A stretch of DNA of 64,000 nucleotides from Eumeta japonica (GCA_005406025.1 BGZK01000854.1:1-64000), one strand, 5' to 3'; positions 47,245-59,529 are shown, counted from the stretch's first letter. Program-made: numbers and translations. Notes: generated by a model not told the origin, from the letters alone.

Positions 47245-48120
47245 GCAGATCCGTTTATCATGTTCTCGCTAGTGTGTGCCTTTTGAGATTATTGTAAGGA
47301 TGGTTTTTATTTGTAGTTTCACTTTTTATAGGCTGGAATAGTATTTAACCGAGTGTAAATAGTTAAGTAATCTATATATTGAAATTCTCTAAGTTATTAA
47401 CTTTGGACATTTCATAATTTTGATGTTGAATTTCGCATCAGAAATTATGCTCCTTCAGGGTAATGTTTTGAAAATTCTCAATTAGACCGAAAAATCCAAA
47501 GTTGTCTAAACGAAATTCCGAATGCTATTTTTATCTGAATTTCACAAACATTACAAAACTCCGCTATAAAAATTTTCTCCCACTTTATGCGTTTATGCGT
47601 TTATATTTCCCGAAACATTAACTTTACTCGGTAAGGTTTCAATCTTAAATCAAATAAAATAAATTAAATGAAAAATATCTATATTTCGTAGGTAATGAAA
47701 TTACATTTGAAATACATCATTAATAAATTCTTTTCGACATCACCACCATTTCCAAATGCTGACTTACCTTGAGAAGAATGGGCAAGAAATTCTAAGCTTG
47801 CTCTTTTTGCTCATCAATACAAAGGATTAAGTATTGTATCGTGTGAGGTGTTAATTCGCGGAAATCCATAGTAGACGGAATGACGGATGGCGGAATAAGA
47901 TAATTATAAAAATAAATAACACTTGATTAGGTGTTCGATATCTGTCAATCCTCTGGAATCAATATTCAATCATTTGGCTATCCAATCTCTATAGATTCGT
48001 AGTGGAGAGGCAGATTCGAGGGTCAGCGGTGGGTTGCACGCTGCATGTTAATGCATGTTACAGGCAAGCGTCAAGGATTAAGTAATTAATAATTTAGTCG
48101 ACAATTAAAAATAATATGAA
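47245..48120. other. AT-rich non-coding DNA
   Basis: No feature recognised. Confidence 0.55.
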
Positions 48121-48129
48121 GTAACCTGA

Positions 48130-48800
48130 TACCAAGCAGTTTGATCCCAAGGACTTTTTTCATTAAGATATTCAGACATGGTATAATAACCCTCGCTATA
48201 TATCTTTATTTTAACGAAACGTTTAAACTCATAAAATGACAAATTTTGAATTTCATCGGGAATACTTATTTTAAAAGCGCACACGCAACTCCTTAAATGG
48301 TTTGTTAACTTTACTTAGATGAGTTTTATGAGCAGCGAGATCGTTCATATGTCCAGTTCTAATCTTATAGATGTCGCTTCTCTTTTGGAACGATTCTATA
48401 TGGATCTTAACACATACTGGGTTTTCATATATGTATTGTGATGCTAAAGTTAGGATATTAATTTCTTTAATTTTTTTCTCTGAGAGATGTCATTGGTCTC
48501 AAATCTTAAACATCACAAAAAGCTCGCTTCTGCAGCACGAAAGTTGTGTTAATATCGGCTGCGTGATCCTATCACAAAATTCCATAGATCATGAGACTAT
48601 GAAAAAAACTGAGATAAACTAGACTCGCGACGTTTTCATCTGTAAGTTGCCGAATTCTTTTGACTGCATATGCTACAGAACCAAGACTTTTCACTAATTT
48701 CATAATATGAGAACTTCTACGTAACTTAGCATTTAAAATGAGACCAAAAAATAAGGTCGTGTCCACAATATCCAGTACCACGTTCTTGGCCATTACATTT
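48130..48800 (-). pseudogene. Jockey-like LINE reverse transcriptase, 3' remnant
   Basis: Minus-strand translation gives LFFGLILNAKLRRSSHIMKL then AYAVKRIRQLTDENVASLVY and FFHSLMIYGIL (48572-48770), which is the region after the YADD motif in jockey/CR1-type reverse transcriptases (GL.LD..L.W..HI..L...L..A.YA...IR...Y...F.S...YGI). Downstream, through stops and shifts, comes HKTHLSKVNKPFKELRVRF and then FKRFVK and GYYTMSEYLNEKSPW near 48140-48235, matching the usual C-terminus before the 3' UTR. The endonuclease and catalytic RT motifs are absent, so this is a 5'-truncated, dead copy. Identification is from recalled consensus. Confidence 0.75.
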
Positions 48801-48818
48801 GTGTAATGGTCAAGAACG
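48781..48818. repeat. 16-bp hairpin at the LINE 5' boundary
   Basis: The 16-mer 'cgttcttggccattac' at 48781-48796 is reverse-complemented at 48803-48818 with one mismatch, around a 6-base loop. It sits where recognisable LINE homology begins. Confidence 0.8.
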
Positions 48819-48919
48819 AATCTGAAATTCAGGCAACTATTTTTTTTTTTTCATAGTAATGGCAGTTATTTGTCCGATATAAATAAAATTTATATACTAA
48901 TTGTAGCCATTGCCCATCT

Positions 48920-49060
48920 GTCAGGGCCCGTTAACGCCGTTCCGGCCCCGATCCCATTCTCAATTTCTGTCCTGGTCCCATTTTTCCCGATTTTGCACCT
49001 CGTCTCGCTTTCAATTCCAATACCGCTATCGGTCATGATTCCTATTTATAACAATCCGGG
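48920..49060 (-). repeat. Degenerate hexamer-like repeat, minus orientation
   Basis: The plus strand reads 'ccgttccggccccgatccca', 'ttctgtcctggtccca', 'cctcgtctcgctttcaattc', a pyrimidine-rich run equivalent to the reverse of the 640-905 and 52.3-52.6 kb repeats. The 70-codon frame across it simply translates the repeat. Confidence 0.5.
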
Positions 49061-49064
49061 ACAA

Positions 49065-51165
49065 ATGTTAGTGTCAAAATAAAATATTAATTGGGCATGT
49101 TACACGAGGATAGTATAGTTTTCTTTTAGTGAAAGAATTTTTGGAATTGGTGTAAAAATCGCGGATGAAGTCGGGAACAAATGCTAATATAAATTGCACA
49201 TGAACTTTGTTCACTAAAACATACACATAAGTACTAACTTTCATGGTGTTGAGTCAAACCCTCTCGCAGGCCATAAATTTTAACGTATTGCTATTTATGT
49301 AAATATATAAATTCTTTCTCAAAAATACAATTTGTTTCACTATTTTTCGTTTAATGTATCAACTAAAGCTTTTATCAAAAGCTTCCGCTATTGTGACTAT
49401 TCGTCTTCTATATTATGAGTTTATTGGGAGCTTACGAAACCGTACTTTATAGTAGAACATTTGCATGAAACTGCGTACAGCGCCTCGAACGGCCGCTACA
49501 ATACAATGAATTAAAAGTTTTCACATAAATGTTGCACTGAGTCGCTGGCGAGCAGTTCGATGAGTCTCATTATGAGATCGCAGTTTAGAACTGCTCTTCT
49601 CTTTGATGCACGTGTTTACCGACACTCTGACTTTTTACGGCCGACCCCCAATCCTTCAGTGGACCGCACGCAGACTATGTCAATATTGTTCAAATATTCC
49701 TGGATACTCAGACCCGAACACGTTCATTCTGGTAAAATCTTCGGCTTGTGTTTACATTTATCCGGGCTCTTTTTTTGGCAGATAATTTACTCACTCAGAA
49801 ATCTAAAATCACAGTCGGCGACGGCTCGAAAACATGTCTTCGGTTATTGGAATCAAATTATGAAATAACGAGGTGACTGTACCTGATGTGATACTATCGA
49901 AAAATTACGAAGCTGTGTCAAATATAAGGGAAAGAAATTAAAACATCAATAGGATGTCTGTTTTGTGAGAAACACACATTCGCTAACGATAAGTCCATAA
50001 AATTCTGCCAATGACAATCTTAGTCCATTCAAATGGCATAGTATTTAAATATCACTCCACTAATGGAAAGATTTCCGAAATTATTAGCCAGTTTGAAAAA
50101 ATGACAGATACAAAATCAATATGTACTTATAACAACAAAATATAGGAAGTTCCACATAGAACACAATCTTTTATTTTAAATGACATCATAGTATATTTGC
50201 AAATCGGTATATATTATTTCATGTAGATACTATTAAAGGTATTATTATTTCAGTACATTCAAACAAATCTACATCATGCTTTATAACAAGAAAATACTCA
50301 TAACTTACTTTTAAGGGAAAATAAATGTTTTTAATCAAAGAATATTGTGTATTTAGCCATTAAAAATAAGAAGACAGTGTATCAATACAATTTCATCTAA
50401 AAAACAATGAAATTTATTGAATTAATTATTCCACGATACTACATGTACTTTTACGTGATCTAGGTTTAGGTGGTCATTAGGAGGGATTATACAGATATAA
50501 AAACATGCAAAAGATAAACAGATAAGTATTCAATTTAGATAAGCCATGATGTGTATGAGTGAAATTTGCCAATTGATAACGAATATGAAATAATCAATTT
50601 CATTTGTTTTCGATAACTTATGGATACTGTCCGGAGCATCCGTGAGAGCAAATACACACAAGGCCTAAGTTCGACATAAGTAGTACTTTAGTATAAATAA
50701 TACATGTCTGAACTAAAACAAGATCATAATGATAATATGAAACTGCTCGTTATTCCTGTTATAAAACAAATAAATGGAATATTGGTATAAATACCTAATA
50801 AATAATATGCTGCAAGAAATAGTGTACATATTTTGTGTTATATACCTCTGAATTGTTGTAGTTCTCTAAACTTAATAAACAATATTACACTGCTATAAGT
50901 TATAAATCTCAACAAAAAGTATTTATAGAACTAAAATACAAATGTTATTTCATATAAAAGCCTTTGAGACCTCTAAAAGCTGCAAAGAAGTATCCGAGGT
51001 GGCGTTTATTCCCACCATAATGTAGTGCCATTAGACTTTATACGAAGTGTGGTGCCCTATACAGAGAATAACTTTTTTATTGTGTAATAGCTTAGAAATA
51101 TAAAAAAATGTTTCATCTCAGAATTGTTAACTTTTTTATCGGTGCATATAATCTATCTATCTTAC
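49065..51165. other. AT-rich non-coding DNA
   Basis: Two overlapping plus-strand frames at 49560-49868 (102 and 60 codons) lie in a slightly GC-richer stretch, but neither shows a recognisable domain. A weak candidate exon cannot be excluded. The rest is featureless. Confidence 0.4.
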
Positions 51166-51169
51166 TATA

Positions 51170-51925
51170 TACATCTGTAGCGTCTGTTTGTACATGCAGG
51201 TTTTTTGAAAAATTTCGTGACAGATATTCATTTCACGACTAACTGATCCTGATTCTACAATTTTCAAAAATGCCTGTCTCTTTGTCTGACTGTCTGTCTG
51301 TCTTTATGTCCTGTTATAAATTAAGAACGGTTTGATCGATCGAAATTAAAATTTATATATTGTAAGAACATATTATTAAACATATTATTGAGCATATAAT
51401 AGCCTACTGTTCGTTTTACTGTCTGTATGTCTTGTTATAACTTAAGAACCGGTTTGACTGATCGTGATGAAAATTGGTATACACTAATAACGTGATTTCG
51501 CAAACGATGGGCTATTATTTGTGTCTGTCTGTTGTCTGTCTTTATGTCTATTATAATTTAATATAGATTTGCTAATCTTGATGAAAATTGTTGTACAGTC
51601 AAAGCATGTTATTACGCAAATGATAGACTACCGTTAGGCTACCGTTCTGGCTGTCCGTATATCAATCTGTCTGTATGTTCTTTTATAGCATAAAAACGGT
51701 TTGACCAATCTCAATAAAAATAAATGTGCAGTCAGAACAAATGCTACTGTATGTCAGTCTGTCTGTGTTTTTGTATGTTTGCCTCTTCTTTTAGAACTTT
51801 TTAACCGATGTTGATGAAAATTATTTTACAGTCAGAACATGTGATTGTAAAATTACAGGCTACTACTTGTTTGTTTGTCTGTCTGTGGGTATATATTCTT
51901 TCATGTCTTAAGATTGGCTTGCTTT
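51170..51925. repeat. Diverged minisatellite, ~117-bp unit, about six copies
   Basis: The box 'ttataa.ttaagaac.ggtttga' followed by 'gatgaaaatt' recurs at about 51312, 51433, 51549, 51680, 51788 and 51900, spaced roughly 108-121 bases apart. Each box is preceded by 'tgtctgtctgtctttatgtc'-type sequence. Units are well diverged, so the array is old. Single units resemble a dispersed lepidopteran repeat I recall. No coding potential. Confidence 0.75.
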
Positions 51926-52189
51926 TTAATGGAGTTAACGGGGGTTAAATTTTGTACGAAGCTTTTTGTGAAGCAAAGTACAACTTTAAAAAGTAGTAAA
52001 ATACGTTTTTCACAACTAGATTGGAAAAGCAGGGTTGTATAATGTATAAGAATGAGTTTATATTTTGTTGTTTGTTTCTTTTTTGTGTGCTTACATCAAT
52101 CATGCAATTACTACGAAACTGGCGATGTGTTGTACTCGCGATGCTAAGAATTATTTCATTAATAAGAACTCTTAGAGTTAAATAGATTA

Positions 52190-52690
52190 GCATTTCACTT
52201 TGGCTTCATCTGTATACTTGTGCTTTTACAGATTCTAAAATTTCTTTTACCCATAGAAAGCAACACTATCCGCAAGATATTTAGAATAAATTTTATTTGA
52301 ATTTTAGAATTTGTACCGGTTTTGTCAGAATTAGAATTTGTACCGGTTTTGTCGGAATCTTGACCGGTAACGAAATCGAAATGGCAAACGGAACGAGGAG
52401 CAGAGTCAAAAGCCGAGACCGGCAGGATTCGAAATCGCAAACGGGACCCAGATCTTAATTAGCAGCGGGACCAAAATTAAAATCAAGATGATTGGAATGC
52501 GAAGAGAACAGAATTGAGAAGCCTACTTAAATCGAAACAGGAGAACGGGACTGGTATCGAAATCGAAAATCTGATAGCGATCAAGATAATGATCAGTTAT
52601 CGTAATCGGTCGGTGTATAAGATGAAGGAGTTCATTCTGTCTACGCGGACGGAGCCGCTTGCGGGAAGCCATTCTATACTACAGTTAATG
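52190..52690 (+). repeat. Composite repeat: head, purine-rich array and LINE-like tail
   Basis: It begins 'gcatttcactttggcttcat' and 'attctaaaatt', matched again at 63947-64000. Two tandem copies of an 'agaatttgtaccggttttgt' unit follow (52306-52365), then a purine-rich array ('gaacggaacgaggagcag', 'cgagaccggcaggattcg', 'ggagaacgggactggtatcg'), then 'aagatgaaggagttc' and the tail 'tacgcggacggagccgcttg'. This is the most complete member of the family also seen at 0.64, 23.4 and 48.9 kb. Confidence 0.6.
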
Positions 52691-52694
52691 AAAC

Positions 52695-53215
52695 CACCGT
52701 TGTTATTAAATACTTGTATGTTTATTTTCGATTCTTAAATAAGCTCGTAAAATCAAACAAACTGTGACAACCATGTTAGTTAATTTATAAAAACGATCGT
52801 GTTAGCGCATTCGCTTTGCAACCGTCGAGTGCCGGCGAGCAGGTCGGACGCGGGAGGTGATGAAAAAACAAAAATTTTAACAAAAAAAAAACAGACTCCA
52901 AAATAAAAACTATTCCAAAAAAAATTAATCTGCACTAAAAAGTAAAAAATAATTGCGTATTCTCCTACAACTCAATAATCAACTTACTTTTTATACTCAT
53001 CAAATATAGAGACGATCTATGTGTTTACCACGTAAGGAGGTAGATAAGTACCTACCCACTTCAAATTTAACTCAACACGTACCTATGAATAACAAACAAT
53101 GATAAAAATATTTTTTGGATTTCACCTAAGTAAAATGAAATGAAAAATATTAGACTACTGAAAAGTCAATCAAATTATTACGAGAATATAATGTAGTTAT
53201 AATTATTGTTATTTT
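52695..53215. other. AT-rich non-coding DNA
   Basis: Apart from a small GC-rich patch at 52800-52860, nothing is recognised. Confidence 0.5.
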
Positions 53216-53219
53216 TGGA

Positions 53220-53700
53220 GTCGGTGTCACCCAAAAAAACACTACAATGTATCTAGCAATAGACCGGATAGCCTATAAAAGATTTGGCTGAGTATCGTTA
53301 ATTGCTCCTAACAATTGAAGAATTCCGTTACTTTGTCATGGATCCCTTAATTAGAATCTAACTAAACTTTCATAAAACTGCCCTTGAAGTACAAAATCCT
53401 TTCCAAGAGAAAAGATTCATCGAAATCGTTTAGCGTGATATTGAATTATTCGTCCATTTGTCACGCACATACTTAATATAAATTTAAGACTTATATGGTT
53501 TCCTCATGAATGCGATTGTTAGAACTGGATCAAATTAAAATAGAACTACACGGAAAGCATTAGTTTTCAAATAAAAAAAGTCATCAAAATCGGTTCACCC
53601 AGTCGAAATTTCTGAGGTAACAAACATAAAAAAAATATAGTCAAATTATAAACCTCTTACTTTTATTTGAAGTCGGTTAAAAACTCGGCGGCTCCGGTAA
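53220..53700 (+). repeat. Dispersed repeat ending 'gaagtcggttaaaaactcgg'
   Basis: Phrases in order: 'ggagtcggtgtcacccaaaa', 'ttcatcgaaatcgtttagcg', 'catcaaaatcggttcaccca', 'tttctgaggtaacaaacata', 'tttgaagtcggttaaaaact'. I recall this as a very common lepidopteran dispersed repeat. No reading frame of note. Confidence 0.5.
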
Positions 53701-53704
53701 TGCC

Positions 53705-54146
53705 CTCAAACATTGTTATATTGTACAGTATAACGCACAAAATTTTGCCGCTGTGAAGTTCGTCACGTAAGCGTCGCAATAGAACGCTTAAACGTAAAAT
53801 AGGAACTCAGTGGAGAAGGAAGGCTCGGGGAAAATAATATCTGCGCAGACAATTCAGAGCGGCAAAGTTTCGTGCTTTGCATTGTACGGACAGAGACCCT
53901 AGCGATTATTGCCAATACTCAGTCCAGACTATGTATACACAGGGATTTACAGTACACTCTGAACGACGTTTTTTTTTACTTGTGCAGAATACTGTCTACA
54001 CCAGTGACCTCTGATATTGTCACGGGCCGATAATGCTTTCCGATGGTATCTGTATCTTCTCTTTCGATATCACTCATGCCTCAAATCTTCTCTAAATATA
54101 TACTAGGAATATTTAACAGTTAAAACTCTTCTTAGATGCACTCCGT
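53705..54146. other. Non-coding DNA
   Basis: Mixed composition; nothing recognised. Confidence 0.5.
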
Positions 54147-54150
54147 TTAA
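54147..54150. repeat. TTAA flank (left) of the foldback element
   Basis: TTAA precedes the terminus TAGTCTGG and is matched by TTAA at 55114-55117 after CCTGACTA. A duplicated TTAA would fit piggyBac-type insertion. Because the flanks are themselves symmetric, a TA duplication cannot be excluded. Confidence 0.5.
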
Positions 54151-55113
54151 TAGTCTGGTTCACAGGTGCTATTTTCCATTTTCTCGGTTATTTTTAACCG
54201 AAATTTATTATTGAGGTGTCATTCGATTCGGTAACAGTATTTAGAAACTTTTTGGAAAATACCAAAAACCGCTCGAAAAAAATTGCATACGTTAAAGCAA
54301 TTTAGTCAAAGAAAGAAAGGTTTGGTTTTTAGCAAACATCTCCAAAACTATGAGATATTCAAAATTTGACGAAAGATATCCTAAAAGAGGAGAAAATTTT
54401 CTAAAAATGAGTTTTACTTCCACTAACTGTACGACCAATTTTTACCATTTTAACAGTACAGTGAAAATAAAGCAGAAACGGGCGGCGCAGCGGCCGCGAC
54501 CGCTTCACGTGTTTTGCACCTTAACAAAAAAAATTGTTTAATTAAATAAATATGAATATTAAGGAATTTAAAAATTTAGACACCACTTGAAAACATGAAA
54601 GAACAAAATAATCCGACGGATTTTTTTTTTTTAATTTTTTCAATTAGTTATTAATTTGTTATTTAACAATTATCCAGATTTTTATATAAATGTAAATTGT
54701 TTAAAATTTACTTAATTAACAATAGCGTAACTAATTGAACAACTATCGTAAAAAAAATTCCGTCGGATTATTGTTCTTTCATGTTTCCCAGTGGTGTCTA
54801 AATTTTTATATTTCTTAATATTCATATTTAATTAATTAAACATTTTTTTTTTGTTCACGTGCAAAGAACGTGAAGTGCTCGCGGCCGCTGCTCCGCCCGT
54901 CTCTGCCCTATTTTCACTGCTCTGTTAAAATTATAAATATTGGTTTTAGAGTTGAAGGAGGTAAAAGTTTTATAACTTTTGCAATTTTTTCGAGTGGGCT
55001 TTGGTATTTTTCAAAAGTTTCCAGATATTCTTCCGAATCGGATGACAGCTCAATCATAATTTTCGGTCAAAAATAACCGAAAAAGAGGAAAATGGCACTT
55101 GTGAACCTGACTA
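54151..55113. mobile_element. 963-bp foldback (MITE-like) element
   Basis: The left arm (54151 to ~54630) and right arm (~54750 to 55113) are reverse complements over most of their length: 'tagtctggttcacaggtgc' against 'gcacttgtgaacctgacta', the 'cggttatttttaaccg' dyads, the block with 'gcagcggccgcga', and 'ataatccgacgga' against 'tccgtcggattat'. Even the ~120-base centre is partly self-complementary. The right arm lacks about 90 bases present in the left. Two 63-68 codon frames within it are products of the repeat. No transposase, so non-autonomous. Flanking TTAA suggests piggyBac mobilisation, an inference. Confidence 0.8.
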
Positions 55114-55117
55114 TTAA

Positions 55118-57425
55118 GCTTTTATTGGAATGTGAGAAAGATTTTTATTGCCAACCTAAAAGACCACAAACTCACTCTTGGAAGTGAGATATGCGAAGAA
55201 GATATGCGGTTAATAATGTTTCAACCCATGATTAGCCGCATATCCTTCACGTACATCCAACAGTTTTCTTAAACCAATAGCGCAAGGACTTACCAGCATC
55301 AACATCTCATTAGAATAAATTATTGACACATTATCATCTATATGACATCCTACATGAATGCGCGGGTAAAGTTGGACCCTCCTAACTCACGCCACACTCT
55401 AGACCAAATATTTTCGACAATAGTCGTGCCCCAGACAAGATCTCCGTGTCCTTTTTAAGCATGTTAGTTTTCGTAGAGCACAAAGATGTTTGATAATTTC
55501 AGTCGCATTCTTTTAATATCCTCAATTAGTAACTTATAACATTTATATTATTGTAATATTGATATAATATTACAATATTTATGTAATATTACCTTATTCG
55601 GGTTCAGAAACCAAGCATAGAGTCATGCTCTTCTCACGTATAATATTCTAGTGTTCTTCAAATTTTAGAATTATAATATCTGTGGGGAAAGGAAAATACA
55701 ACTCTCCATACAAATATTGGCAAGTATAGACAAAAACATATGGTTGGTTTAAATGTATATTGAAATAAGAAAAACAACATATGTGTAAAAAACAAAAAAA
55801 AACAGATTTTCATCAGAAGTTAATCGGCATTAATAAATAGGGTTTAAAGTTTTTAAGGTTATGTTACCTCGCAGGGCTTTAATCTATCATTTTCTCTCAT
55901 AATACATATTACCGATTTAACGATAATTCTCAAGTAAATATAGGATTGTTTGAAAATATCACACTATTTTTTTATTTTGGCATATGTTCCATAATACACT
56001 ATTCTTCTCTATGTATATTATTGTACTTTGCACACTTACAAGTGTATACTCACCACAGAACAATGACACCGACACCAGTGGGCGCATAGAAAATTTACAA
56101 TCATCCACATAAAAAATCCACAATCTATAATTTATACAGACTGACTCAGTTTTCATATGTAAGTATTACATTTTCTTTTTGTTGTATTTAAAGTTAAAAA
56201 ATGTATTTAAATAAAATAATAATAATATAAAATTATTATAAATTCATCCTGAAGTTTTATACCTACTCTATTCACTTCATTAAACTAAAGATCTTAGGAA
56301 TTGTAGTATAAATAAATCCTGTTATATATCACTAAAAATGTCATAATTTTACATAGGCTAAATTCTAGAATGCACTAGTTAGTGGCTTAGTACGAAAATG
56401 AAATTAGAAATATATGGGAATTATACAACCCTGATAGCATATAAGGATATATAAGTGGGCATGGAAGCCATTATCATTATCGCGTATCGCTTTCGTGATC
56501 TTTCTCTATGATTGTTTTGTTCTTACTGTTTTGTTTTATTATTTATTTATTTGTGTTGTTATTGTTTTGTTTGTGGTTATTATTATTTGCATAATGTGCT
56601 ATATGCTTGGATGCAGAAGCAAAAGTTCGTTTCGTAAAACGAGAACAACTATGGCTTAATCTGTGCACATTTTGTCATAACCTGCTATTCAAACGGTCAT
56701 GTAGCTTTTTTCTTTATCAAATATATGAAAGTTATTTTAACATTAGAACTTTATTTCATTTTTCCAAAATATTAACTTAATTTAAATTAATACAAAAATT
56801 TCTAAGTACTGGGCACTGCCCTTTATTGACGCAAATACGCATTAACTTCTCAATAAGCGCCAGTTACGCTTCGCGAGTTACGACTCTATAACTCCATTTT
56901 ATTATTATTCTCTATGGATGTACCGTTGACAGCATACGGTTGTAAGTATTTGGAGAGTAACAATCACACCACACAATCTTAATAATAAATTAAACGCATA
57001 TTCAGATTACTCACTTGTTTATGACTTCTAAGGTTTACTTACTGTGTCTGTTTTACTGAATTAAGAACAAAGAGATTTGAATATAACATATTCATTTACG
57101 TATTAGATATATTGTATACTTTTGTGCAACGTTTGGTCACGAATTGTTGAATGAATTTTTAATTTCATCGTAATTCGGTAAAGATCTAGAATGTTTTAGA
57201 CTTTATCATGATGGTTACTTACAATAAATAAGGTTTATTTGAACATTGGCATATTTGTTAGGAGGTACTAAGCACATTTTGGCATTGTTTTTTTGGAATC
57301 CATATCTGAAATCTGAAAGTTTGGCTACCTTGTGTGTCAGTACCTTTACAGTAACAATGCGCGGTTTGCAAGTACAACTCACTGTGGAAACTACTCAGAG
57401 CCGAAACAATATTAGAGTATTATTA
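55118..57425. other. AT-rich non-coding DNA
   Basis: It contains a perfect 11-bp hairpin at 55550-55576 (attgtaatatt/aatattacaat, 5-base loop). The short frames at 55959-56156 and 57246-57545 show no coding features; the latter is antisense to the mariner remnant's 3' part. Confidence 0.55.
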
Positions 57426-57429
57426 AAAA

Positions 57430-58165
57430 ATTTTCAGGGTTTCGTATTTCAAATTGGAAAACAAAATGATTCTGCGTTGTCGGTTGTTCTTTCTTATTTC
57501 TTTAGACTACTGGCAAATAAATGGTCGCTCACCACTCCGAATTAGCCGTTTCACGATCCTCTAGTGGCTCTGTAACTACATGTCCATTTAAACCAAAAAG
57601 ACAGGCAACCATTTGATTCAAAGTGCTTTTGGCACGAATCACTTTTGTTAAGTTCGCCTCATCGTGGAACACCCACACCGTTGACTGTTGTTTGGTTTCG
57701 GGTTCATACGCATAAATCACCACCTGTGTAGATATTATAAACAACTTTTGACGCACCATCATTATATTTTTTTTTTCATTTTTTTGGATCAATTAACACC
57801 AGCCTGTTTTTTATTAATGCTCAAGTTGTGCGAAATACAAGGCGAACAATTTTTTTTTAAACCAATTTTTTGTGTAATATCTTAAGTATGCTCGTCATAC
57901 TTAAACAGGACGATCTTGCATTATTAGTTCCTGTACAACATCGATATTTTGTGAACAACAACTGATTTAAGGCGACCTGCTTGAAATTTGTCCGTGAGCA
58001 TAGACCGCCCATAATTAAACTCACTCAGTCAGTGATACACAGTGGTTTTCGATGGTGCTTCATCCTCAAAACGAAATGAGTTGATCGATGCACTGTTTTT
58101 TGAATTAGCCAACACCGAAAATCGTAATAAACCATCGCATGAAAATTTTCACGATTTAAATCCAC
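57430..58165 (-). pseudogene. Mariner transposase pseudogene (cecropia-like)
   Basis: Minus-strand pieces in order: CIDQL, FEDEAPSKTTVYH and LTDKFQAGRLKSVV (58000-58110, the helix-turn-helix region), KIGLKKNCS and SHNLS (57790-57870), then YAYEPETKQQSTVWVFHDEA, TKVIRAKSTLNQMVACLFGL and NGHVVTEPLEDRETANSEW (57529-57720), then ATIYLPVV and QPTTQNHF. This is the order of mariner transposases. The first catalytic aspartate motif (TGDETW in the family) is destroyed by a small deletion near 57725, the segment before it is missing, and stops and shifts are frequent. The C-terminal catalytic region is not recognisable. Subfamily by recall. Confidence 0.85.
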
Positions 58166-58169
58166 GGTG

Positions 58170-59495
58170 ATAAAGACACGCAATTTTCAAAATGACGCCA
58201 AAATAGTAAAACAATTGACAGTAACATGAAACAAACTGTATTCTACAGCCAAGGAGTTTCATTTTTAAATGTTGTAATTACTTTTTAAATTTTTTTCTGT
58301 ATGTTGCCAGTTCCGGATACATAAATAGCAGCCCTCGTATATACTTCTAGGTTTTATAATAAATTAAGTCTCCTGTAGGACTTATATCAACTTTTTTTTA
58401 TCTTTAAACATAACTAAAAAGTGTGGACGCCGATGACCTAAGTATTTTCCCCTGTAAATCATGGAAAATTCAATAATAGTACAGAACCCAATTAATACAA
58501 TTTTTCAACACTGGACCGTATACTCGATGCATTTTTGATAATATTTCTTACCTTTCGTAATTATATGTTTTATAATTTAAAATTGTGCATTTTAGAGATT
58601 TTTCTCATAAATCGATCACTTTTGTATTATTTCATTTTTTTATATATCAGCGCAATCTCTCATCATTTTATCTTTTACACATATGATGTAACATATTGTA
58701 AACAATAACATATATACAAATTGAAGTGTTGGCCCAGTGTGCTCATATGTTGTCCAAACGTATACGTAAGTGATAACAGCCGACCGTTGTCTGGTATTTA
58801 AAATTCAACGGTACTTGGAAGAAAAATCATCTCAAATTACGGTGACTGCCTCTTAGACGCCGTTACGTCGCAATGGTATGATAATAATAGCGAAAACTCG
58901 GATTAATTATTTTTATTGTTTTCATTAATTAATAATAATATAACTTGTTTTGATAACTTGCTTACCTTATTAAACTTTATTATTTCTTGTCACATAGGTA
59001 CATATTAAAATATTTGACTTTATTTGGCTTTTATCTTAATTACAATTAACCTTAGTTAATAAATACACGAATAAAAACCTAAAATTCTTCAGGGGTAAAT
59101 ATACCTAGTTTATTGACTCATATCCCCTATATATATCTGCAATGTTATATATAACATGCAATATATTTTATTTTAGTTGCGTATAATTATTATATCATTT
59201 ATACAGTATATGGACAACCGAGCTTTGCTCGGCGTTTTCGAATTTGCTTGTAAATACAATTACATCCTACTGGAAAAGTTGCTTATATGTTCATTTTCAA
59301 CAATAAATATTTAGATGAATAATATAAGACTACGAATTTGCATAATTTATGTACGTATTTTATTTATGTAGAGTCATCTTGCAGTTTATGTTATATAGTG
59401 CCATTCATGGGTGTACCCAGGGGAGGGGGGACAAGTATGTATGTTATACAATATATTACGCCCCTTTTACACGATCTGACCTAAAAAAAATCTGA
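58170..59495. other. AT-rich non-coding DNA
   Basis: The first 150 bases may include the 5' untranslated end of the mariner copy, but I could not define its terminal repeats. Nothing else recognised. Confidence 0.5.
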
Positions 59496-59502
59496 CTTGA
59501 AG

Positions 59503-59529
59503 GGCCAGAAGGGTACTTATCTTCTGGCC
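59503..59529. repeat. 9-bp perfect hairpin upstream of the microprotein exon
   Basis: 'ggccagaag' (59503-59511) pairs exactly with 59521-59529 around a 9-base loop, in a GC-richer stretch within the presumed intron. Confidence 0.6.

Noticed and set aside
49560..49868. 102-codon plus-strand frame with ATG start
   Set aside because: No domain, no splice or promoter context, and a second overlapping frame is equally open. It is kept only as a remark in the gap entry.
51170..51925. Regularly spaced repeats considered as a CRISPR-like array
   Set aside because: Repeat units are long (~117 bp), diverged and tandem, without uniform spacers, and the genome is eukaryotic.
54350..55076. Two plus-strand frames (63 and 68 codons)
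   Set aside because: They fall within the two arms of the foldback element and simply translate the repeat.
57246..57545. 99-codon plus-strand frame
   Set aside because: It is mostly antisense to or beyond the decayed 3' part of the mariner remnant and has no recognisable domain.
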